The notes under the pieces: model-generated
What the model was told of the DNA's origin: nothing
Database searches by the model: none
The model's input: only the letters and a program-made list of their open reading frames with translations
NCBI RefSeq assembly: GCF_019097595.1
Contig: NC_080718.1
Coordinates: 20,611,657 to 20,675,656, forward strand
Direction of reading: 5' to 3'
From: Hemibagrus wyckioides
Lineage: Eukaryota > Chordata > Actinopteri > Siluriformes > Bagridae
Length of the DNA: 64,000 nt
In this document: positions 54,505 to 64,000 of the stretch, piece by piece
How positions within the stretch are numbered: the first letter of the stretch is position 1
Layout: every line of letters begins with the position of its first letter
Translations under genes and position numbers: made by a program

Positions 54505-56975
54505 GTTACAGGATTTGGAGTCAATTACTAAATCACACTAAAAGCCAACCCAAAACACATGAGGTGTTTCCGAAACTTTTTTTAGTTACATCATGACTTG
54601 CATCATGCGAAGCTTTTAACCAGAGTTTCAGTCTAGTGAGATGATTCTTGTAGAGTTGTGTTGGCACTTGTTATGCTCCAGCTTCGCTGTGAATTTGATA
54701 AATCCAGGATTTTTTAATACTATTCTTTGCAACTATGTGCAAGCCAGAAGAAATGAGGCAGCGTGCTGTGTTTGTCCCACAGGTCTCGAATTTGACACCT
54801 GTACACTACCAGCTTGACCAGCTACCTTGGTTTTGGCAGCGGGATTGAGCCTGATTTTTCAGCAGCGGCTAAATAAAATTTCTTTTTGATATTTATCCTT
54901 AATCAAATCAATCATGGGAAAGGGAGCTGTGTGTAGAAAGTGGTGGGTGATAATCTGAATTATACCACACTGAAGACATTTTTCATCACGTTCATAATGA
55001 TTGATGAATAGAAATGTTAGATCCATTCGCTAACCACAAACAAATCACGTCCTTAAATGAATAAAGCAATCATTCAGCTAGACTGTAATAGAGACCATGA
55101 GCACTGCCAATGCTGATTGATAAGTACAACTAAGGAAAGTGTAGCTCCAACACTTTTTAGTCAGACATATTGGATATAGTTTTTTGAAATTCTTAGTATC
55201 TACAGGCAGAACATTTTCACATAAATCACACACAGACACAAATCTCATGTTAGCAATGCTTGAAGTAAACACATGCATTACATCATGTTAAAGTGGGAAT
55301 GAAGACTGTGAGAATGTGAACGTGTAATTGACTACATCCTAGCGAAAAGTTTCCGGTCTCCTCTGCTGACAGCACTAACTTACTGTATAATGAGCCAACT
55401 CTCGCAGGGTTAGTGCTAGTTTAATCTCTACAGTCTAGATCAGTTCAGTGCATGTCTGCTTTATATACGGCTGTCCTTTAATGCACAGTGAGTACAATAG
55501 GACTCTTTCCTAATTTCCTCCAGCAGCCATATCCAGAGAGAGAAAATATTAATAGAATACAAAGAAAACATCCTCTGCTACCCAAGAGTAATTTTGAGTG
55601 ATGGGTCTGAAGTCCCATTTCCTCTCAGCTAATATGTTTAATATTCCTTCCTCTTCAGTCCCAGGTTTTAGCTGCTGCCTCAGCCGGAACAGTATCCATA
55701 TTATGCATGCTGCAGCTAAGGACATGGATTAAAAAAGGCAAAAGGTAAGCCATTTTGGTCAACTGATTCAACTCCAGCAGGAAAAACTTAAAGGGTTTGG
55801 TTCAAAAGAACACTTAAGATTCTGTGGCCATTGCTTTCGTCTGTACCGCTGATACTTCATCTCAATGAAGGGTCTAAATTCACAGTGCAATGATCCTGTT
55901 TGGGTTTCTAATGGGTACACATGAAGTTTGACCCCTCAGTCCACTCTCTTGTGGGGGCTGGGCATTCAATCATTGTACCTCTGACGAAATGAATGCAAAT
56001 GAGTCCCTCCTGGGAAATTTAGCGTTGGCTAGGCCATCCATTGATATTTGTAACCCAATTAAATCTGACTACAAAGTGACTGAAAAAGAGAATGTAGTGA
56101 CTGAAGGCTGAACAATACTGTCCATTTGCATGAATGTTGTTTAAATCGTTGGAAGGAAATCAGAAACAGGTCCTTTAACACACACACACACACACATACA
56201 CACACACACAAAATGAGCTGAGAAAATTCATAGTATCCATGGCAATGAATCAACATTTTGCCTACTTTACAAAATATGGTAATATATGTAAAATATCGAT
56301 TTACATATATAAGAAAAAATGCAAATGTTATTCAAGGACTTTAATCAAAAACTGAATCTTTGGGTAAGGGGTGGGTGGGAGGACTTAAGTAATGAATGCA
56401 GTGGTGTGATGCAGTCTAGCATGTAGCATAGTTACTGTTACCACCCTGAAGTGGATTATTTTCTAGCAGTATATGAAGTGTACAGTATTATTCCTTTTAT
56501 ACTATAACAAAGTGCTGATAATTACACATCAGACATATAATCAGATTAATTCCTCTTAATTCCTGTTATGATTAACATTATAGCCATTATTTATTCACCA
56601 GCCTCACTTTTTCCTCTGTTAAAACCACTAAGAAAAAAAAAAAAAACAGCCTGTAATGAAATCGGAAAGTCCTCTGTTTAGTAACAAGATGCTTGTTAAT
56701 CTGTTTATTATTAGAATTATATAGGTTGCTCACCATCCTAGTCCCTGTGAATTGGTAGCTACTATAGAAATAATAACATATTAGAATGAGGAAATTAATA
56801 TAAACCTGTGATTCTTATATACATGCATCTCCTATCCACAGGTTTCTGGGAAAAGAACCATGAAGAAGATGTGAGGCATTAACTGGAGCTTATGGTCAAA
56901 CCTCAAACGCTGTGGCTGTGAGACACTAACACTGCCTTCTGAACCACCATCCCGCCTCTTAGTCTAACTGTAGGT
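54505..56975. other. Intergenic DNA with a (CA)n tract
   Basis: A CA run at 56178-56211 and an A run at about 56632-56646 are the only repeats I see. No coding signal. Confidence 0.45.
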
Positions 56976-56989
56976 TAAGGTGACATAGC

Positions 56990-57270
56990 TAGAAAAAAAG
57001 AAAGCCTTCTGGCTAGCCTTCTGGTTTCCACTTGAGCTCACTAATGATGGTGACATCCAGGAATGTAAAGCAGCTGACCTTCTCCACAGCATCCCCTTTG
57101 ATGTATGTGTGAAGTTGGGTCGTCCCCTTTGCTTTCGGAGGTCAGTGACTCACTTTCATTTTGGTCACTTAATTTTGGTGTCATTTAAAGACAGATTATT
57201 GTTGTTTAATGTAGCACCAGGGCCCTGGAGAAATGCTGTCTCATTGTGTGTGTGTGTGTGTGTGTGTGTG
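56990..57270 (+). repeat. LINE 3' fragment with (GT)n tract
   Basis: AGCACCAGGGCCCTGGAGAA followed by ATGCTGTCTCATTGTG matches the LINE tail at 43620-43670. It is followed by GT repeats (57245-57270). The preceding 200 bases (CAGCTGACCTTCTCCACAGC) look like the degraded end of the same element's ORF. Confidence 0.5.
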
Positions 57271-58559
57271 AGGTCCAGATTTGACCTCGAAATTATATAA
57301 AGATGAACTATTCCAGCAATCATACTGATTATTCTTATGACTTTCAATAAACTAATATTAATAATGAACTAATAATAATAATAATAGGATTCCACATATA
57401 ATTATATTTTTCAATGGTTTGGTATCAAAATACCCTTCTGATTTATAGCTCCTCTCATGGTTTCTTTTTTCCTCAGCTTCTGAATAGTTTTCCACTCAGT
57501 CATGTCTGTAAAACAGCTTAAAACAATCTCTATTGTGATAAATTATATAAATAAACAACTCTATTTTAAGGAAGGAAGAGAAGCCATGAACATCTCATCA
57601 GTTTCAACAAGTAGACTTTGTCTATCCTTACAGGATGTAGGGCACTGTGGGACTGCAGCTGTTCAGCACAAGAGCAAATGAACGCTGTAGAGGGTAGAAC
57701 TGACGGCTCAGAAGATCATTTTTATATTTGATCTATACACCACCTAACTAAACAGTCTGTCTCATAAAGCACACATATGCTGAGGGGTCCGGCTTTCGAC
57801 TGAGGGTCCTTATCTGAAGGGGAAACCCTCTGTTATAGGGTTGACATAGAATCACTAAGCAAAGTCTGTTCATATTTATTAAAGATGTCTTATAGTTGTT
57901 AGCTTGTTTGTGTAGTCACTGGAATTAGATGAGTTCAGTAACTCAAAATCAACAAGATATTGCATAATAATTGCACAATACATTCGGATAATAATAGTTT
58001 AATACATCTGCACTGAGGGTGTTCAAGGAATTTGTGTTAAAGTTTTTTGGCATTTCTGTCTACACAATATTTCAGAACCCTCAGGGACAAAGTGAGGATT
58101 TAAAATTCCCATTTTTTTCTAAGACGGCAAACAAACACTTTCTACTTTCTTCTTTAAGCAATCTTCTTCACTTGTATGCAAAGCCATCAATACAATACAG
58201 CAGTCTTTATTCTAAAATTCTTTATTTAAGAAAATGCACTAGTCCTGTTATTGCATTTTGCATCTGTTACCTTATTCATTTACTTATAAAACCACTCAAT
58301 AATAATATGTGACACATATTTCGCAATTAATGACGGCAGTCAAAGCAACACTTTTGATGTGCTCTGTTGTATACTGATTGTATACTGTGCTCTGTTTAAT
58401 AAGCGCACAAAGGTTTTCACAAATATGGAGGAGCAAACTAAGCATGCGAGGAAACTTTAACAAGTGAAAGAGAGCGGTTCAGTTCTGTGTGCACTAAACA
58501 TTGAGAAAAATACCTACCCAAGGGTTTACACATAGCTCATGAGTTAAGGTCCTAGACAA

Positions 58560-59225
58560 ATTCACAGCACCTTGATCTCATTTTTAATGACCGCTGATCC
58601 AGGTCCAGTTCCACTGCCCTCTATTAAAATGGTGTCTTCTACAGAGGAATAATAGAAAGTTTCCTGATCAGCTGTAAACCACTACATCTGCAGAGCCACC
58701 GGCATTGTTGATGATACCTCTCATGGATGTTCCTGTCATCTTGTGGAAGGTACCAGAACATCCTTGTCACCACCACCACCTGACTCCTTAACAGTTTCTT
58801 CCCTGAGGCAGCAGATTACTCGACTCCTTGCCTCATAGTGCTTATCTGGGTTAGTCAAACCCCAAACCTAGTATACCTGCACTTCACAATACTACATTAA
58901 ACTCTTTCTATTTATAATATTTATATTGCTGCCAATATTTCTGCTATATTTATTGCAGCAACACTACTCAGTAGTTTACAGCACATTGTTGCAATAGCTT
59001 TCCCACACTAAACTGTTTTATTGTTACTGCATGTGTATCTATTGTCCTGTGTATTGACTGTTCTGCGTACTTCTTGTCTCACACTCGTCTCCCACTGTTC
59101 TGGATACACACTTTATGTAGTCTTGTACTTCTATACTGTTATGTGTTGTACCACAGTCCTGGAGAAAGGACATTTCGTTCCAGTGTATACTAACTATATA
59201 GAGGAAAGACAATAAAACCCCACTT
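58560..59225 (+). repeat. Non-LTR retrotransposon 3' fragment
   Basis: GGTACCAGAACATCCTTGTC, ACAGTTTCTTCCCTGAGGCA and AGTCCTGGAGAAAGGACATT, then AAAGACAATAAAACCCCACT and TGACTTGG, in order give the last ORF codons and the 3' tail of an L2/Rex1-like LINE. The reading frame is broken. Clade assignment is from memory. Confidence 0.6.
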
Positions 59226-59439
59226 GACTTGGTTTTACACATAAAACTCAGCAAGAGGAGTTCATTGCCAGCAGCAGACAGCGACACCCAACATAAACAA
59301 AATCAAATAGAGTGTTTCATGTCCCGTGCCCCGATTGCTTAACGCTAAGTAAGTTAAGTATTTCGTTATCCGTGACTGTATTAATAAAATACATGCAATC
59401 TGTCCGAAAGAAATTGTATTAATGCGCCCCTAGCACTAA

Positions 59440-59560
59440 CTATACTTATGTCTGAATTCTTTATAATGATTATTGCTGTACAGTCTGTCTGTGGGAAATG
59501 AACATGCAAGTAAAGAATTTCATTCTATGCTGCACACAAGTCTTGGCTTGACAAAAAGCT
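59440..59560 (+). repeat. LINE tail fragment
   Basis: AAGAATTTCATTCTATGCTG followed by CAAGTCTTGGCTTGAC is a second, shorter tail of a related element just downstream of 58560-59225. Confidence 0.4.
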
Positions 59561-59564
59561 ATCT

Positions 59565-61930
59565 TGGGAGTTATATTTCATCCTCTCTTAGACTTCCTGT
59601 TGTTTATCCACTTAAATGCTTTTGATTTTGTTGTCTGTGTGAATATGCAGGAGTGGCCTTGTTGTCAGGCGAGGGTATTCTAAGGTCTCTTTGTGTGTAT
59701 TGTGTAGTGGCAGCCAAAACAATTCTCCTGATACTCCGTTTGTGTTGTTGCAGATGCTGCAATTTGTGTGAAACTGGACCAGATTAAAGCTTTGTTGCCG
59801 TAAATTATCATTCTGCAGCCACACAATATCTTCCACAGAAGTCTGCTGGTAGACAGAAGTACAGACATGTCTCTCAGCTCAATGAACAAACAACAATAAC
59901 CCATAACATACACACGGCTGAAGCGAATGCGGCTGCAAAGACAACAGAGAATACTGTTAGGAATGCATGCTAATCTAGCATCAACACACGTCCCATTCTT
60001 CACCAGTGTGTTATGATATGGCTCTAATTACCCCCTTACAATTCACAATACAAATGACTTGTATGATAACTGTGTCTAACCTTGCCTAATTCTGTTCCCC
60101 ATAAGAGGTGAGGTCCGTTTATCAGTGTGAATATGTCTTATGTGTCTGTGTGTGTGTGTGTGTGTGTGGTACGTACAGGACGTAGAGAGGAGATCAAGTA
60201 CAAGTGTATGTGTTAAAGGAAGGGAAACGTCAAACCTGGTATGGTAAGTATGCTAAGTCTGTCACATGGTATTAGCTTGACTGAGGCTTGTGGACTGAAA
60301 TGAGTAAAGGCTTGTGCACTATAATGACATGAAAACTTTGCAGTGAATATTCAGAGAAGTATTTTTATCTGTGTATGTGAAAGACAAGTTGTCTATTTAA
60401 GATGATATAGTTGACCAGTTCTGTCTTTTTAATACAGTGAGTTTGATGAGCCGTTTTGTGCAATGTAGTGAATTTATAGTTGACCATAAAAACCAAGAGC
60501 ATCTCCTGTAAACTTTTTACCTCTACATGGGTTGCTTCTTGATCACCAGAATGTAACACAGGTCTACTCTCTGAAGACTCGGGACTCATAAAAAACGGCT
60601 AGCTCAGACATCTCATTTGAAAGAAAACACAGTTGAGAAGAGTATGTTGGCCTTAGCCACTCACTTCATTTCCAGAGATTCTGCACTTCTGAACTGAAGA
60701 CATGCCGACTCTATGAACATACCTTTTTTCATTCTGTCTCCATTAGTGGTTTGGATCTGATAAACTGCCTGCAGTTCTGCTGGTTACTGTAATAAATACT
60801 CTGCTTAGCCCATGTGGGTCTGAACTGTTAGTCCCGTCAAACATCTGATCAGCCTCCACTTTCCCTGAAGGTACAAAGATCTATTTCACTTCTAGTGATT
60901 ATTAGCGGCTGGGACAATCTGCAGTTCAATGCAAAGGCATTTGTGTTGTGTGTTTGGAGAGAGTTTAATGGAATTGAACCCAAATTTCTGAACAGTGCTA
61001 GAGAACCATGGGATAAGAAGTACAAATGTCTCCTTGTGGCTAGAGAAGGATAAGGTTGCCAATTCTCTTTGGATCGTTTAAACTCTTGAGGGAAAGTGGG
61101 AAAGGTTTTTCTTCCAGTCAGCGGAAGAAAACTGATGATATGGTAAAGAGGGATGAGGAAAGATGGATGTGATCTATTATATATTGCATGTTTTCCCAGA
61201 ACTATATTATGCTAAGCAAGAATGTGTTGTAATTTCTAAATCACATGCAACATTAACGAGCAGCTGATTTATTGTGTTTTGCCTTCAGTGTCTCAAGATA
61301 GTTGTTTTAGTGAGCACATTGCTGCAGTAGGTGTGCATATGTTAGCTAGGGGGTTTTATGGGTTTGTAATAAATAGCTTCCACTAGCATCATCTTTCTTG
61401 CTCATGTCTTATACCCAGACATTTGCAGTGCCAATTCCAAGTTTTTCTGGGACCAATATGTGGAGTATAGCATGAGTAGAATTTTCAGAATATCTCATTT
61501 GTCCACTGGTGCAAAATGAATGGCTATGTACAATATCATGACATCACATTTTTATCATCTTTATAGTGCTATTATTATTTATAGTGACCTTGATATGCTC
61601 AAAAACCAATACTGCTTCAATAATGAATTAAAAAATGGACATCTCAGTGATTTGATCAGAAATTGCAGTTGAGATGGAAATTAAGTTGACAGATCTGTGC
61701 CACTTACATGCTTATGCCCTGATCTACAGATTATAACTTTTAACATTTTAAGATAATCCATGACTTTAGTGAAGCCTGGAATGTATTGTTTAGTCAGTTA
61801 TAATTAGAATATTGATATATATCATTTTTAGATAATTGTTATATATAGATTTTTTTTTTTGGCCTCTATCCAAATGTGCCTCTAGGTTAATCACCAAATA
61901 AAGATATCAAATACCAAGAGAGACAGCATG
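59565..61930. other. Intergenic DNA with one (GT)n tract
   Basis: A GT run lies at 60145-60168. No exon, conserved motif or transposon end recognised. Confidence 0.45.
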
Positions 61931-61934
61931 TTGA

Positions 61935-62245
61935 AACAGCAGGTACCGCTGATGCCTCACAACTGTCCTCCAGGGTATCTGGTTTGTTTGTAAGCATGTG
62001 TTATTGTTTGTGTGGTGTTTTGCATGTTCTCCCTGTGGCCATGTGGCTTTCCCTCATTTTCTCCCAACTAGATGGACTGGTGACTTTAAATTGTGTGTGT
62101 GAATGAGTAACTTGTGTACACGATATCTTGCCATGGACTTGCATCCCATTTATGGCGTACCTCTGGGATAGGCTCCAGATTCACACAATCCTGACAAGGA
62201 TAAACTGGGCAATAAAGATGAAAGATTGAATGAATGGATGAAATT
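61935..62245 (+). repeat. SINE copy (DANA/mermaid type), diverged
   Basis: ACCGCTGATGCCTCACAACT, GTTTTGCATGTTCTCCCTGT, TTTATGGCGTACCTCTGGGA and a tail GATTGAATGAATGGATGAAA. It ends about 840 bases upstream of the ltbp2 start. Confidence 0.65.
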
Positions 62246-62499
62246 CCAAGAGGATGTAAAAAAGAAATGTGTTTATAAGCGTGTCTAAAGAACTCTTAAA
62301 ACACATTTTAGTACTGTGTAGTAACCTCATAATGATGTTCATCAAATGAGGGAAATCATTCACAAAGCAATTTCAAGCTCTCTCTCAAAGAATCCCTAAA
62401 CATCTTCCAGTTACCTGAGCATATATTCCACACTCAGAAATAATAAGGCTCCCAGTAGGTTTTTCGGCTTGTTTGTTTATTTATTTACTTCTAAAGGCG

Positions 62500-63084
62500 T
62501 ACAAACTTTTGCACTCGACTATGCACGTCAATGCAGCATGATTATAAATGCACGTATTGTGCGTGCAGCCTTCATTTGCATGGTTGAGCACGCAGAGGAG
62601 GAGTTCCCCCAGCCTCCTAAACCCTCCCGATGACTCGGAGCTGAGAAGGAGCAGGAGAGGGAGCAGAGCGCCATTCAAACTCCACACCACTGCAAGGGAG
62701 CAGCAACGGCGCCTCCGCCACGCACATCAGCACCATGAGGCGTGAACGGGCGCGTGCACAAAGACATCCCGCTTCACTGAGCGCTTATCAGCGTCACACG
62801 CACGCGTAGTGGATGACAAGCACGCCGCGTTCAACACGTTTTGTTTTTTTTTTATTATTATTTTTTAATATTACTACTGTCTAAAACTTTGCTCAGACTT
62901 TACGTGCGAACTATGTTTAGATCACGGTGAACGTTTTTGAAGTTTTTGTTGGATGCGCGTGATTTCCCTTCAGTTTAAGCACTGAACTGCAAACTCTGGA
63001 CAGCGACTGCGATATTTTCGCTGCAGTCTTTTTTTTTTTTTTTTTTTTTTTTTTGGGAGTTTTAGATTAAACTGAAGTTGAAAC
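62500..63084 (+). promoter_or_regulatory. ltbp2 promoter and 5' leader
   Basis: This is a CpG-containing stretch (62570-62830) before the ltbp2 start, with a long poly-T at about 63029-63054. An upstream frame at 62735-62809 (ATG to TAG, 24 codons) would lie in the leader if transcription starts before it. No TATA box is evident and the start site is unknown. Confidence 0.4.
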
Positions 63085-63500
63085 ATGGAGCGCGTGTGGA
63101 TTTTGTTCGTGATGTCAATCGGCATCTCGCTCGCGCACATGTGTGACGGCTGGAGGGCTCGCGCAGGTGGCCGCGAGCGGAGAGACGCACCCGCCGTCTC
63201 CACACACGCCGTTTTCGAGCAGCTGCGAGAAAGGAGCTTGAACCGAGCTCCTGTAGGTCCGGGGCCCATCAGGTACCACCCTCTCGACTCGGAGAAAAGT
63301 CCGCGATCAGAAACCGACACCGGGCCGGTGGCTCATGCTTCGTTACAGGAGGAAGACACCGGAGAATCCCAGGAGAAAACCGGGAGAATCCCAAGACAAG
63401 CTGGAAGGAACGTCGCTTCTCACAGAGCGCGGAGCATCAGCAAAGCCAACACACCTGAGCGCGCGGACAGCAAACCTGCTCATCCAAAGCGCCTGGTTGG
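63085..63500 (+). CDS. ltbp2: Latent TGF-beta binding protein 2, first coding exon (partial)
   Basis: From the ATG at 63085 the frame gives 138 codons plus two bases and ends at a strong donor (GTTGG|GTAAGA, 63500/63501). Residues 1-19 (MERVWILFVMSIGISLAHM) form a signal peptide. The rest is basic and low in complexity (RARAGGRERR, SHRARSISK, KPAHPKRL), with no cysteine after Cys20. This is how LTBP first exons look before the cysteine-rich EGF and TB domains begin in exon 2. LTBPs are secreted and bind fibrillin microfibrils; LTBP2, unlike its relatives, does not bind latent TGF-beta well. The assignment to ltbp2 rests mainly on position: in human 14q24.3 LTBP2 follows AREL1 in the same orientation. 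Sequence alone would not separate it from another LTBP. Confidence 0.75.
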
Positions 63501-63639
63501 GTAAGATCCGGTCCGAGAACGCTTTTATACACGCAGCAGGGTTCTGCAGGTTCTCTGTTAGTGTGCATTCCTGTGCATAACAATAAAAGTCCCACTACAC
63601 TCTTAGACCCTACAACAGAGTGTTTACCTTTCAGAAATT

Positions 63640-64000
63640 CATGCATGCACAATCTAGACTCATTTCCCATTCAAAGAACCCTTGAAGAACACTTTATTCA
63701 ATGGGTGTTGGAACCTTTGGGTGATCCAACTGAAAATAAGGACTGGTGTTAGGGAAAAGCTTCCATGCTGAACCCCTTTAGAAAGCTAGACTTATCACCC
63801 ATCCAAAGAACCATTTATTCTGAGAGTACAGGAAGCTTTGGATGGTCTGATTGAAATTAGGGTTCACAAGGTTTCTGGAGGCACTTTCAAGGGTTTCCAC
63901 CTCTGAAACAACCTCTAAAAATGTTCGAGTTAATTAAACATCATGTGCATTTTTTGTGTGTCCCTTTTTTGAAGAGTCAACTCTTCTTAGAACCCTACAG
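63640..64000 (+). repeat. Fish MITE-like repeat in ltbp2 intron 1
   Basis: Repeated words on both strands (CAAAGAACCCTTGAAGAACA, CCAAAGAACCATTTATTC, TTCTTAGAACCCTACAG) resemble a family of short fish repeats built around GGTTCTTTGG. The boundaries are not clear and the window ends within it. Confidence 0.4.

Overview
This is a vertebrate nuclear genome window, almost certainly from a teleost fish. The evidence is intron-split genes with GT-AG junctions, many Tc1-like and hAT-type DNA transposon remnants, fish-type SINEs with a tRNA-like head, and dense microsatellites. The load of Tc1-like copies would suit a catfish or other otophysan, but I cannot fix the species from sequence alone.

Four protein-coding genes are recognisable. 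On the minus strand, 1-285 (or 1-339) is the first coding exon of vash1 (vasohibin-1, tubulin carboxypeptidase), which runs off the left edge. fcf1 (Fcf1/Utp24 PIN-domain protein of the small-subunit processome) is complete on the minus strand, with eight coding exons between 8191 and 1947 and 197 codons. arel1 (HECT E3 ubiquitin ligase that opposes apoptosis) is complete on the plus strand, with 21 coding exons from 9598 to 26519 and 1020 codons. The first coding exon of ltbp2 (latent TGF-beta binding protein 2) is at 63085-63500 on the plus strand and runs off the right edge. The order fcf1(-), arel1(+), ltbp2(+) matches human 14q24.3 as I remember it; the vash1 neighbour differs.

fcf1 and arel1 are head to head and share a short promoter near 8192-8370 with CRE-like and ETS-like sites. 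The arel1 leader holds three small uORFs. The last is a two-codon frame whose stop overlaps the main start codon. The arel1 reading frame has about 198 residues upstream of the methionine that starts the 823-residue human protein. They encode a hydrophobic N-terminal segment and two SAM-like helical modules. Introns of fcf1 and arel1 are full of transposon remnants, including an inverted pair of identically deleted Tc1 derivatives in fcf1 and an element-in-element insertion with a perfect 8-bp target duplication in arel1.

From about 28.6 to 62.5 kb I see no protein-coding gene. The interval holds SINE and LINE tails, degenerate Tc1 elements, a hAT-like MITE, a 40-bp minisatellite beside an inverted-repeat element, microsatellites, and a three-copy unclassified repeat, one copy of which is bounded by a perfect 21-bp direct repeat. 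I found no CRISPR array, operon, rRNA gene or convincing tRNA gene. Nothing here clearly amounts to a new biological system; the strongest leads are the arel1 N-terminal extension with its uORFs and the unclassified repeat.
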